A stretch of DNA of 64,000 bases from Papio anubis (taxonomy: Eukaryota; Chordata; Mammalia; Primates; Cercopithecidae), in the NCBI RefSeq assembly GCF_008728515.1, contig NC_044989.1, positions 81,662,147 through 81,726,146 on the forward strand, given 5' to 3'. How positions within the stretch are numbered: position 1 is the first letter of the stretch; each line of letters begins with the position of its first letter. The translations under genes and the position numbers were made by a program. The notes under the pieces are model-generated. The model made no database searches. It had not been told where the DNA came from and saw nothing but the letters and a program-made list of their open reading frames with translations. Of the stretch, positions 35,013 through 45,831 are shown in pieces.

Positions 35013-36653
35013 TGGTAGAATTTAGCAGTGAACCCATCAACCCATCAGGTCTTGGGCTTTTCTTCGATTGGGGGCCTTTTATTACTGCTTTGATCTTATT
35101 ATTAATCGGTTTTGGTTTTCCATTTTTTCATGATCCAATCCTAATAGGTTGTGTGTCCAGGAATTTATCAATTTCTTCTAGGTTTTCCAGTTTGTTAGCA
35201 TATAGTTGTTCATAATAGTCTCTAGTGATTCTTTGTATTTCTGTGTTATCAGTTGTAGTGTTTTTATACATATCTGAATTATTTACTCACATCTTTTTCT
35301 TCTTTTATTCTAGCTAAATGTGTGTTGGTTTTATCTTTTCAACAAACTTTTTGTTTTGTTGATTTTTTTTGTATTGTTCTTTAATCTTAATTTAGCTTAT
35401 TTCTGTTCTGATCTTTAGACTTCTTTCCCTTCTATTAATTTTGGGTTTGGTTCATTGTTTTGCTTTTGTGTTTCCTCAATATATACTTCTAGATTGTTTG
35501 CCCAAAGTCTTTCTTTTTTTATTGATGTAAACATTTGTTACTATATAGTATTACTCCTTTTCTGTATCCCTTAGTGGTATATTATAATTCCATTTTTATT
35601 TCACAAATTTTTAAAATTATTTTCTTAAATTCTTCATTGATTCATTGGCCATTCTGATGCATGTTATTTAATTTATATGTATTTGTACAGTGTCCAAAGG
35701 TTCTCTTGTTATTAATTTCTAGTTTTATTCTACTGTGATCAGAAAAGATACTTGACATGTTATTGACTTTTTTAATTTGTTGAGACTAGTTTTTTGACTT
35801 AACATATTATCTATCCTGGATAATATTTTATGTGTTGATGAAAAGAATGTATATTCCACTGCAATAAGATGTAATGTTTTATAAATGTCTGTTAAGGTCC
35901 ATTTGGTCAATAGTGTTATTTAATTAACTCTCATGTTTTATTGTTGATTTTCTGATTTTCTGCCTGCATGATCTTTCCATTGCTAAAAGTGGCATGTTGA
36001 AGTCCTCTGCTATTGTGTTGTAGTCTTTTTCTTCCTTTAGATCTACTGATACTGCTTTATATTTTTGGGTTATCAAGTGTTCGGTCAATATATATTGACT
36101 ATTGTTATATCCTCTTGCTGAATTGCCACATTTATCATTACATAAAAACCTTCTTAATCTCTTTTTAGTTTTTTACTGAAAATCCTTTTTATCTGATATA
36201 TCTACTTCTGAATTTTTTGATTCCATTTGCATAGAATATATTTTTCCATCCCTCACATTCAGTCTATATATTTCTTCATAGCGGAAGCAAATTTTTTGTA
36301 GACAGCATTACATTGGGTCTGATTTTTATCATGTCAACCATTCTATGTCTTTTAATTGGATAATCTAGTCAATTTACAGTTGATACTATTGATAGGTAAG
36401 GACTTACTACTGCTATTTTGTTTCTTGTTTTCTGGTTGTGTTGTAGCTCTTCTCTTAGTTTTTTCATTTCTTACTGTCTTCTTTTGTGATTAAGTTATTT
36501 CCTCTGCTACTGTGTTGCTATTTATTTTTAGTTTATCTATTATAGGTTTTTGCTTTGTGGTTTTCAGGAGGCTTACAAAAAATATTCTATTGTTATAACA
36601 ATTTGTTTAAAACTGATACCAACTTAACTTCGATTACAAAAAAAGAAGAAAAG
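35013..36653 (-). mobile_element. Old L1, 5' half of ORF2 (RT and endonuclease regions)
   Basis: Resumes at 'ggtagaatttagcagtgaaccc' and continues to the endonuclease-coding region: 'ttctactgtgatcagaaaagatacttgac', 'ctatcctggataatattttatgtg', 'tgttaaggtccatttggtc', 'ttatatcctcttgctgaattgcc', 'gataggtaaggacttactactgcta'. No open frame of size remains. Confidence 0.85.
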
Positions 36654-36822
36654 ATCAGGTGCAGTGGCTCACACCTGTAATCCCAGCACTTTGAGAGGCC
36701 GAGGTAGGAGAATCACTTGAACTCGGGAGGCAGAGGTTGCAGTGAGCTGAGATTGCACCACTGCACTCTAGCCTGGTGGCAGAGCAAGATTTTGTCTCAA
36801 AAAATAAAATAAAATAAAAAGA
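36654..36822 (+). mobile_element. Internally deleted Alu
   Basis: 'gatcaggtgcagtggctcacacctgtaatcccagcactttgagaggccgaggtag' passes directly into 'gagaatcacttgaactcgggaggcagaggttgcagtgagc...' of the right arm, ending in '(aaaat)n'. The missing ~130 bases lie between homologous 'gaggc-gaggc-gg' sites of the two arms. A purine-rich duplication 'aaaaagaagaaaa' is present at both sides. Confidence 0.92.
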
Positions 36823-37240
36823 AGAAAAAAAGGAAACAAAAAAGCCCTGTATATACTAACTTTATTCTCTACAAATATTTTGAATTTTTTTCACAATTTA
36901 CATTTTATGTTGCCTATTTCATAACAAACTGTTGTAATAATTATTATTTTACTAGATTTTTATTTAAGTTTTCTTACTATATAAGTAGTTTACACACTAT
37001 GATCACAATATTAGTATAGCCATCAAATTAGCATCTTTTTCTTTCAGTTTTCAGAACTCCCTTTAGAATTTCTTGTAGAACAGGGATAGTAGCAATAAAT
37101 TTCCTCAGCATTTGCTTGTCTAGAAAATACTTTAGTTCTTCATTTCTGAGAGATAGCTGTGCTGGATATAGCATTCTTCATTGACAAGTTTTTCTTGCAA
37201 AATGAAGGTCTAGTTCTTCTTTTACAGATTTCAGTTTAAA
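36823..37240 (-). mobile_element. Old L1, region upstream of ORF2
   Basis: 'tttagaatttcttgtagaacagggatagtagcaataaatttcctcagcatttgcttgtctag' and 'gagagatagctgtgctggatatagcattcttcattgacaag' correspond to the complement of the ORF1 end/ORF1-ORF2 spacer of old L1s. The same L1 region, inverted and in another copy, lies at 45617-45831. Confidence 0.7.
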
Positions 37241-38299
37241 TGTCAAAGAAAACTATTATAATCACACCATTAGAAAGAAACAAACAATATAGTACCCACC
37301 TGTAATTTTTTCCACTATGATTTCTTTGCTTAATATAGCAAAAAATGTCAGTGAGATATTTCCTTATTTATCTGATCTCTTATGTTTGTTGAGTTATTTG
37401 CTTATTTATCTGATCTCTTCATAGGTTGCAAGTTCTTTGAGAGCATACATACACACACACACATATACTTTCTTATTAAGTGTTTTATTTTTAGATTTTA
37501 AAATAGTGCTTGGCATTTATTAAGCCATCATAAAAATATACTATTAACTGTATACATAAATAAATTAGTGAATTCCTATTGCTTATGTTTTTATTAGTGT
37601 AAATATTAAGTAAATTTTGTAAAGGAATCTGATTACTCAACCAACATTAATGTAATGCTAAAATAATACAAGATGGAAATATACTTCTCTAATTGGCAAA
37701 CTGATAAAAGGTAAAAAGTGAATGAAGAGGCTCATTTCTGAGTGGTTTGAGGTAATCTAGTCTTCATTTTTTTAGCTTATAAATTGCATGATTATTAGAA
37801 TTATTCCTATCCATATAATAGACTTTCTTTGCACATTGGTATTTTGAGATATACTTAATTCAAGATTATAAATCACATAGGGAGATGATTTATGCAAATT
37901 TAGAATTCATTAGCATTTACAAAATTATTTTTCCTACAATTCAAGCAAAGGGAACAAGTCAAATGGATCGAGTTGGAAAAGAAAAAGCAATTTGATGATA
38001 ATTCCTTCACAATGTTTATAAATAACCAGAAATGGATGAGTTGCAGGCTGCAGAAATCTTGTTACCTTTATTGTAATTCAAATGAATAGAGGAGACCCTC
38101 ATTTACAATGAATAGTTGACTTTATGGATCAACTCATAGGCATCTTACTGATGACACTGGGCAAAATACATTTTCTCAACATAAAAATAACGTCTGTTAC
38201 CTAGCATATAAAAGTTATACTACTAGTTAATTATTCTTGTTATTGGAAAAGTCAAGTAATTTGTTGGTGGAAATGAGAAGCAAATAATATAGGAAAAAA
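37241..38299. other. Mostly unrecognised; possible L2 relic near 37420-37560
   Basis: 'cataggttgcaagttctttgagagcat' and later 'tagtgcttggcatttattaagc' resemble the L2/MIR end motif 'gactgtaagctccttgaggg...gtgcctggcac', split by a short CA run (37443-37461). No genes. Confidence 0.35.
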
Positions 38300-38470
38300 G
38301 AAAACCAGCTTCAAATCCTGATTCTGCCACCTAGAAGCTTTACAAGCTTATCTAATTTATCTAGCCTCTTGGAAGCTTAGTTTTCTCTTATACAATATGT
38401 AATAAATACCTCTAGCAAAACCTATTGTAGTTAAATGCAAGATAATGCATGTAATAGCCTGATACATAAT
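38300..38470 (+). mobile_element. MIR SINE
   Basis: 'ttcaaatcctgattctgccacctagaagctttacaagcttatctaatttatctagcctcttggaagcttagttttctc' follows MIR 5' to core, and the 3' part ends 'gcctgatacataatagctg'. Confidence 0.72.
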
Positions 38471-38474
38471 AGCT

Positions 38475-38826
38475 GTACATGTTTTTTTGAATCTGTCGGT
38501 TCTACATCTGTGGATTCAACCAACTGCAGATCAAAAAATATTCAGGAAAAAAATGGAGGGTTGTGTTTATACTGAACATATGCAGACTTTTTTTCTTGTA
38601 ATTATCCCCCAAACAATACAGTATGACCAATATTTACATAATATTTACATTATGTTAAGCATTAAAAATAATCTAGAGATGATTTAAAGTATACACAATG
38701 ATATGCATAAGTTATTTTTAAATGCGATTAATACACCATTTTATATAAGACACTTGAGCACCTATGGATTCCAGTATCCAGAAGGGATTCTGTAACCTAT
38801 CACTTATGCATACTGAGGGACAACTG
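38475..38826. mobile_element. MER2-type DNA transposon (Tigger group)
   Basis: Near-complete non-autonomous element: 'atctgtggattcaaccaactgcagatcaaaaaatattc', 'ctgaacatatgcagac', 'aaacaatacagtatgacc', 'atctagagatgatttaaagtatac', 'cattttatataagacacttgagcacc', and the end 'catactgagggacaactg' followed by TA. The left terminal repeat is eroded. No coding capacity. Confidence 0.88.
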
Positions 38827-39220
38827 TACTGAATAAATATTATTTTCCTGCTATGTCCAAGTTCATCTACCTTTTGGCAGCAAACTAAGTCTTCAAATGT
38901 CCTCTTTGACATATATTTTACCTTCCTTACTAACACTGAAATGTTTGTTCTAAAATGCATTTTTAATCAATGAATTGTCTTGGCCAAATATTATCTATGT
39001 TCTTCCCAGTGCACATAGGATCAGCTGACAGTCTTTACTATAATATTTGAATATTTCGTGTAATAAACCTACCATTTATTTTTATCCACAGAAACCATTG
39101 TCAGGCTTAACGATTTCTGTTTTCCTTTTCCAAATCTGACTATCATTGGCACATCTCTTATTTTTATAGCCACCCATTAAATTTTTCATCTTTTCCCATC
39201 AATGTTTAATAATAAATCAG
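38827..39220. other. No recognised feature
   Basis: AT-rich sequence without repeat or coding signal that I can name. Confidence 0.4.
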
Positions 39221-39242
39221 AAAACAAAATTCTAAAGTTGGG

Positions 39243-39542
39243 GCCGGGCACAGTGGCTCATACCTATAATCCCAGCACTCTGGGAAACCAAGGCAGGCAG
39301 ATTGCTTGAGTCCAGGAGTTTGAGACCAGCCTGGGCAACATGCCGAAACCCCATCTCTAATAAAAATACAAAAAAAATTAGCTGGGCATAAGGGCATGAG
39401 GGCATGAGTCTGTTGTCCCAGATACTCAGAAGGCAGAGGTAGGAGAATCACCTGAGCATGGGAAGGTTGAGGCTTCACTGAGTCAAGATAACACCACTGC
39501 ACTCCAGCCTGGGCAAGCAGAGTGGGACCCTGTCTCAAAAGA
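39243..39542 (+). mobile_element. Old Alu (AluJ/early AluS)
   Basis: 'ggccgggcacagtggctcatacc' to 'gggaccctgtctc', with 'gaccagcctgggcaacatg' and a local repeat 'gggcatgagggcatgag' in the right arm. Target duplication about 39221-39241 and 39543-39564, ending 'ttctaaagttgg'/'ttctaaatttgg'. The antisense frame (134 codons, 39206-39610) is an Alu artefact. Confidence 0.93.
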
Positions 39543-39564
39543 AAAACAAAAGTTCTAAATTTGG

Positions 39565-40025
39565 TTTTCACAATTTTTTGGCCTAGAGACCAGAGGCCAT
39601 TCAAAGCCACTATTTAATGCTACATCCTTCTACTTGTAATACCTCTGTAGGATAAATGAGGTTTTTTTCTATTATTTTTATTTGCCTCTTTTACACATTT
39701 ACAGATTCATTCTAAATGGTGGCTTTGTTTTCAATTTCTATTTCCTAGTCTATAACTTTTTTAAATTTTTTTTTCAATTGTGGAGTGGAAGAATGTAAAA
39801 AATGAAGTTGGAGTTGACAAATCTAAAATTGGGTATAACATCTGCAATTTGTAGTTTATTGAGACTTGGGTTTGTTAGCATTTTTATATCTGTTTTATAA
39901 TTTCCAAGTAAAACTATTCTAACAAATCAGCTGCCATGCATAAGCACTTGGTATAGATCCTTCCTCTCCATTTACAAATTGAAGATTACATTTATTATAA
40001 CTGTGTAGTGAGTCTTATATTTTTA
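39565..40025. other. No recognised feature
   Basis: AT-rich non-coding sequence. Confidence 0.4.
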
Positions 40026-40087
40026 TGATATGCCTATATCAGATCATCAGATTCTTACATTTTCTGATATGCATACATCAGATCATC
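40026..40087 (+). repeat. Direct duplication of 23 bases
   Basis: 'tgatatgcctatatcagatc' plus 'atc' at 40026-40048 recurs at 40065-40087 with two substitutions, 39 bases apart. Confidence 0.9.
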
Positions 40088-40117
40088 TCTTTTCTTCTTT
40101 TATGAACAGTAACTTGA

Positions 40118-40173
40118 CATGATAATTTTCATCTTAAATTATCATCATGATAATTTTCATCTTAAATTACCAT
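40118..40173 (+). repeat. Tandem duplication of a 28-base unit
   Basis: Unit beginning 'catgataattttcatcttaa' at 40118-40145, repeated immediately at 40146-40173 with one substitution near the end. Confidence 0.95.
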
Positions 40174-41394
40174 CATTACTTTTCATGGGACATTTTTTTT
40201 TCCATTTAATCAGCAGTTTTCAGGTGGGCTATGATTTGCTGGAAGTGTCCTCCTCTATCCACATATGTATTATATAATTGTATTAGATTTCCATGATATT
40301 TTGCCAAAATTAGTGTATGTTATACTAATATGTTAATATAAATAATATTACATTATACAGCAGTGGGATGCACAATTCATTGCAGTGTAGCTTCCTTAGC
40401 TCAAGATGTTTCGAACTGAAGGGTGGTATCAGGGGAGATTAGAGGATTTTGGTAGACTTGAAATACTAAATTGCTGCTATGCAACAAGTCTTGAGTATTG
40501 TCACTATTTATGAAGGGTTTATAAAATAGATGTTTTTAAATCTTCAATCTGAGGACATGTTTATAAGTGTAAAGATCCTCTGGTTCTTTGAGCAGTGTCA
40601 CTGAAGTCTTAATCATGAATATCTTCTCTGCTTTTCACCTTTTAAGACACTGAAAAACAGTTTCCTTAAGGCCAGAATTAAGACTTAGGTAATTACTTTT
40701 TCTCATTTTTTTCTTTATTAATAGAAAACAAATTTATTATTTATTCCTTATGGCATGCTAGAAATAAAAGTAGTGCTTTTCAATTTCTTGATCATAAGCC
40801 GTAATAAGTTTTTTACTCTATAATGTAAAAAAAACTCCCCTCACACATATACAAATAAGAATGTAATAAAATTATATTTAATTTTATACTATGTCATCAT
40901 CTGTATTTTATTAATTTATAAATTGATTTTATCATTTAAATGATAATTGTGATACACTAACTTGTTTTGTAACCTACTAATGGGTGGCAGCAAGTACTCT
41001 GAAAAATACTGAAGTTAAGCAGACTAAGATAAGAAGGGCCTGGTTTTGCTGATCAGTTACAATCTTCTAGTGTCATAAATTGACCATTTACTATTGATGT
41101 GACTCATGTTTGTTATGTCATGATGCCAAAGAGGTGGAAAAAAAAAAAAGGGACCAGATGGGGATAAGGAAGCTCACAGCTGAGATTTAGAAGAGACCAC
41201 TTTTCTTTGGTCAAACAAGTACTTACCATTTTGCGGGGGATGGGTGAATTAGACGATATTGAAAAGATTTCTGGGCTTTCAAGTTCTAGGAACAGTTTTA
41301 GAATAGTAATGCTCTACTGTCCTGCAAAGAAATGGAATGAATCCTTGGAGAGCTATTTATTACCTAACTGCTGCTTTCAACACCTTGGAAACAG
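40174..41394. other. No recognised feature
   Basis: AT-rich sequence with an A11 run near 41139-41150. No identified repeat or gene. Confidence 0.4.
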
Positions 41395-41565
41395 CAACTA
41401 TTTATTGCCAGGTGCTTCTCTAACATTCATATCTACTAACTCATTTGATTCTCATATCATAAAATACATGAATAATTATTATCTCTAGTTTATAGATCAG
41501 GAAACTGAAGCACAAAATGGTTAAGTAGGTTGCCTAACTTGCAGAGTGTCAGGAATCTTTGTCAC
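41395..41565 (-). mobile_element. MIR SINE
   Basis: 'ctatttattgccaggtgcttctctaacattcatatctactaactcatttgattctc...tttatagatcaggaaactgaagcacaaaatggttaagtaggttgcctaacttgcagagtg' is a clear complement of MIR from the 3' tail through the core. Confidence 0.8.
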
Positions 41566-42435
41566 TAGGGAATACATCTCAATGTATCTGCTATGTAAAA
41601 TTGCATTGATAATAATAATAATACATTGATTGTTCCCCATTAGTAAGCTATACCCTTCTAGGTTGCTACTTCCTGTGTGGAACTCAGTGTGTTCGTGAGT
41701 AAAAGTTGCATCCATTTCTTGTGGTAGTTAATTCTGCAAGCACTCTAGGGCAGGTCCTATGCACATATGTTTGGAATAGTAATGATTAATCAAAAGAAGT
41801 ACTCAAGAAAATATTACTGAGAAAAAATATTCTGGCACTAGTGCTGGTGGGAAAGTGAGAAGCATATAAAACTTGTCTTCAAAAATGAAACATGATGCCC
41901 TGACATTATCAGTAAGAACAGCTATTCAATAACAAAGATAAAACTGAAAGAAAATTATGTCTCATATTGAAATCTTACAAATAGAAAAATTATATATGTA
42001 CATAAAATATAAAATTATTTTAAAATTACTTTCTCCCTAGCTATTGATCAAAGTATTTTTTCAGGTTCTACAGTCATTCAAGAATATGTCAGTTTAGCTT
42101 TCAGGGTGATGGGTAAAATATCAAAACCGCTCATGTTCTTTGTGATTTAGTCTCTTGAGAGAGTTCTTTCTTCTGGTTTGACAATGCACTGATCACTTGC
42201 CACGTAATAATACAGCTGCTAACAGTAGCAGAGACCAAGACACTTATACCATTGTCAGTATTGCCTCTGGTACAGGAACTTCAGCCATTGGACCTGTGCC
42301 ACCTATAAATGCACATAAGACAATAGCAATGTACCCACAGAGACTTAAAGCCAGCTATAAAGAAAAAAAATGTATATTCAGATTATATGGCTCCCAGAAA
42401 AGTAAAATTTCTGTAGGAGAGAGATAATAATCTGA
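41566..42435. other. No recognised feature
   Basis: Short AAT run at about 41609-41622. The 76-codon frame at 42197-42427 has no recognisable domain and no support as a gene. Confidence 0.4.
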
Positions 42436-42492
42436 ATAAAATGATGATGATAATGGTAATGGTAGTGATGCTGTGATAATAATAATAATAAG
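42436..42492. repeat. GAT/AAT trinucleotide repeat, imperfect
   Basis: 'aaaatgatgatgataatggtaatgg...gataataataataataag' is a degenerate trinucleotide array. Confidence 0.85.
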
Positions 42493-43464
42493 ATGCCATC
42501 TTTCCAGATGATAATTTTTTAAAAGCTCAATAAAATATTATTTATTTTTTTCTGATATATTTAACAGAATTGTGATGAATTACTGAGCCCATGTCCAGGA
42601 GAGACCCGGATCCCAGAAGTACATCAACATATGGGGCTACCTTTCCTTGAGGGTATTTGAGAATCTAGGAAATAAAACTGAGAATCTAGTTTGTGGTTTT
42701 GATAGCTGACTAGGACTTAAGGGACAAAAGTCAGAGCACATGTACTTACATGGGTATTTGTATACATCATCCTTTGGGTTCAGTCCCCAAAATGCTACTC
42801 TGAAATTTAAAGGAACTGGAAATAAATCAATCACAACATGGCTTTCTGACTAGTTTCGTGTAATCTGCATAGCAAAAACCTCACGTCCTGAAATGTAACT
42901 AAAATGGTTTTTCATTATGTATGTCCTCTGGCACATGGAAAAAGCAAGGGAAGGTAAAGTCATCTAAGACTCAATGTATTTGCCCAAATCATTTTTCATA
43001 CCTCAAAGCTAACACAATAAATGATAATCAGACATTTGAAGATAGAAAGAAAACATGGGTGAGTACCAGCAGAAATAAGTAAGTAGGGACGGGCACCCAG
43101 ATGCAAGAGATATGCATATTGTTAGTCATGTCTTTCAAAAACAAACTATATTTACTACAAATGTGCATGGAGATATAAGCTAAGCTTAAACTGTTAGCAG
43201 GTAACCAAATATCATTTTTGAAAATTCACTTAAATAATTTGAAAAAATACAAATATAAATAAAAGAATAAACTGTCCTGAATTATAAATTAAATGGAGTT
43301 GCTTACAGAGTAGGCACTGAGGGATGCTAACACAAAGCCTCAAGCAAACTCGCAAGTAATTTTTAAAAACCTGTTGATATATTCTTTTTAAGTAAGGGAA
43401 ATAGGTAGTAATGAGAACATAGAGGGCATGTCAAATAAATTTAAAGAGGAAACATAACATTGGA
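42493..43464. other. No recognised feature
   Basis: Non-coding sequence, probably with undetected ancient repeats. Confidence 0.35.
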
Positions 43465-43800
43465 GGGTTAAAAGAGCAAAAATGCTGTCATTACAGATGA
43501 TATATTCAATCTTTTAAAAATTGAATTGAATCTACAGATAAATTATAAAATTTCAGTGGAGTTATGTGTACAAAATCAATTTTAAAAACTAAGGACTACT
43601 CTGTACTGGCTCTAAACAAAGAGAAAGAAAGACGGAAAAAGAAATTCACATATAAAGCAACAACCTTTAGAATATAGTATTGATGATTAAAAGAGGAATT
43701 TTGCCTTTAAAATCAGCTCCAGGAAAAAAAACATGTGCTTTCAGAATTTAAATAATATAATTAATTTTCAAAATCAAATCAATAGAAATATGTAGAAATT
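43465..43800 (+). mobile_element. Ancient L1 ORF2 fragment
   Basis: 'tgtcattacagatgatatattcaatc', 'gttatgtgtacaaaatcaattttaaaaac', 'ctctaaacaaagagaaag...aaagaaattcacatataaagcaacaacc' parallels L1 ORF2 just after the RT active site ('gcagatgatatgattgt...gtacaaaaatcaa...'), at very high divergence. Confidence 0.5.
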
Positions 43801-44123
43801 TTAATACTTGAAATAGAGAACAAGTATGTTTTTTATTTTTTAAATATGCCCATGGAACATCAATGAAAATCAATACAATTTTAAAAAGGAATATTGAGTT
43901 TACCTACTATAGTCTTTATATAATGCAAGAAAAGATACAGAAAATAGATTGAACAGTAAGAGTAGTTCTTAAGAAGCTAAAATAAGTCTTGACCCTCTGC
44001 TTGAGTATGTAATAGATACTCAAGAGAATGCATATAATGAATCTGTTAAAATGGTTCAAATCCTGGTACAAACCCACATACCCTCACAAACACACACACC
44101 CATACCCTCAAACACACATATCA
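43801..44123. other. No recognised feature; CA-rich end
   Basis: AT-rich, ending in a short run of 'cacacacaccc' units (about 44080-44118). Confidence 0.4.
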
Positions 44124-44232
44124 GGAAAGTAAAGAGAGAGGTAGATAAAGGAAGATAGAAAGGGAAGGAAGGGAGGGAATCAAGGAAAAAGAGAGAGAAA
44201 GAGAGAGAGAGAGACTGGGTATAGAAAAAGAG
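44124..44232. repeat. Purine-rich (GA/GGAA) tract
   Basis: An almost uninterrupted run of A and G with GGAA, GAAA and GA units; the end is (GA)n at about 44200-44213. Simple-sequence expansion. Confidence 0.85.
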
Positions 44233-44700
44233 ACTGATTAATAAAAAGGATAATGTCCAAGAATTTTTAAGTTCTCCATCTGATTAAATCTGCTGATGTA
44301 AATCTTATTTTCCTAATTTTATATTTAAGAAAAATTAGACTGAAAAAATTACATGATTTGCGTAAGACTTCAAAATTAGAAAGTAATAGAAATGCAATGC
44401 AAATCTAAGTACCATTAAGGCTGAACTATTTTCTACATTCTGCTAGAGTGCGAATGATGGGTGGTTGATATATCTTTATTTTAATATGAAAAGTTACATG
44501 GCAATGCAAGCCTATCATGGCCTACAAAGTTTTGGATCAATAATACTGGTGAGCAAATCATATTTTTCTTAATTATCAAATATTTATTATAGAATGTACA
44601 TTGCCATGATTACATAAAGGCATGAAATTGAGATATAAGAGAAGATACCTTAATATAGGGCAGGGATTAGTCTGTAAAAATTACTGTGAAGAGGAAGATT
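44233..44700. other. No recognised feature
   Basis: Sequence upstream of the large L1. No repeat named. Confidence 0.35.
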
Positions 44701-45480
44701 CTGGGAAGATGGTGGAGTAGGAAGCAGCAGGAATCTGTCTCCCCACCTAGATAAAAATTGCACTGGCAGAATCTGTCTGATTTAACTATTTTAGAATTAC
44801 AGAGTCTATTGAAGGACTGTAACTTCCAGGGGAGGTTTAGAAGGGAAATTACAGATAATTTTGGTCAATTTCAGCTCTTAGCACAGCAGTAACTATCATC
44901 CCCTACTGCCGTGGTAAACAGCTATGCGAATGTATGTGGAGCAGCTTGCACTTAGCTAGCAGGAGCCAGAGCAGCAGAAAGGACCCTGTCCTCCAAATAT
45001 TGAATATCTGTGCTGTAATCACTAATACTTCTAAACTCAGAGGTGAAAAGAGGCAATGATCATTGTTGCACCTCCTTTATTGCTGCAAGCCCTTCCCACT
45101 CCAGCTGAAATGACTTCCAATGGATTTAAAGAGCCACTGCCCTTTCCTTCATCCTCCTCAGTTTTTTCCACTTTCTTCATTTTTCTCTTTTTCTCCTTTT
45201 GGAACTCAAACCTTAAAGACTCAAAAAACACAGGATATGTGAGAAAAATTAAAGGTTAACCATCCATCCCAAAGGCAAGGTGTAGGATCAGAAAAGATCT
45301 GAAAACAATTTGACTTTACATCTTAGGATGATTCCTGATACTCACACAGTCTACATCAATAAAAATTTTTTAAAAAAATACAAAAGTAAAGAACAAAAAA
45401 CTCCAGGAAAGGGTGGCAACTCTGATTTCCAGACTAATCACATTATTAAATTCAAATGTCCAGTTTAAAACAAACAACAA
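44701..45480 (+). mobile_element. Old L1 (L1M/L1PB-age), 5' UTR and start of ORF1
   Basis: Begins with the L1 start signature 'gggaagatggtggagtaggaagc', then 'caggaatctgtctccccacctag', 'gcagaatctgtctgatttaactatttt', 'agtctattgaaggactgtaacttcc', 'agctagcaggagcc', reaching 'caaatgtccagtttaaaacaaacaacaa'. An L1 beginning at its own 5' end is uncommon, so this copy was probably near full length when inserted. It continues at 47801 after a nested, rearranged insertion. Confidence 0.85.
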
Positions 45481-45616
45481 TTTGACTTCCTCCCTTCCTA
45501 TTTGAGTACCCATTATTTCTTTCTCTTGCCTGATTGTTCTGGCCAGAACTTCCAATACTATGTTGACTGGGAGTGGTGAGAGAGGGCATCCTTGTCTTGC
45601 ACCAGTTTTCAAAGGG
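45481..45616 (-). mobile_element. Inverted 5' end of the nested L1PA-type L1
   Basis: Complement of ORF2 just upstream of the RT catalytic FADD coding site: 'tttgacttcctcccttcctatttgag', 'gttctggccagaacttcc', 'catccttgtcttgcaccagttttcaaaggg'. In an intact L1 this block directly precedes the sequence that begins at 45832 on the other strand. The related reading frame (45370-45645 minus) contains 'LKTGARQGCPLSPL'. Confidence 0.88.
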
Positions 45617-45831
45617 GATTTCTTAACATAGCCTTCAGTTACCATCTACTGTTCCTTCATTTCACCCTTCGGGACTTCCTTAAACATTTCTTACAGGGGT
45701 CTAGTAGGAAAGAAATTCCTTAGCCCCTGTTTATCTGGGAACATCTTAATTTCCCCTTCACGTTTGAAGGACAATTTTGTCAGATAGAGGATTCTTGGTT
45801 GACAGTTTTAAACTTCTGTTTTAGCCTTTTT
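45617..45831 (-). mobile_element. Inverted piece of the host old L1 (ORF1-ORF2 spacer)
   Basis: The complement reads 'aaaactgtcaaccaagaatcc', 'gtccttcaaacgtgaagggg', 'cccagataaacagggg', 'gaacagtagatggtaactgaaggc'. This matches the end of ORF1 and the spacer of old L1s. On its own strand it should lie between 45480 and 47801 of the host L1, so it has been flipped together with the adjacent 136 bases. Confidence 0.8.

Noticed and set aside
39206..39610. 134-codon minus-strand frame
   Set aside because: Antisense reading of an old Alu; the typical Alu-derived phrases ('LLAQAGVQW', 'CPGWSQTPGLKQ') give it away.
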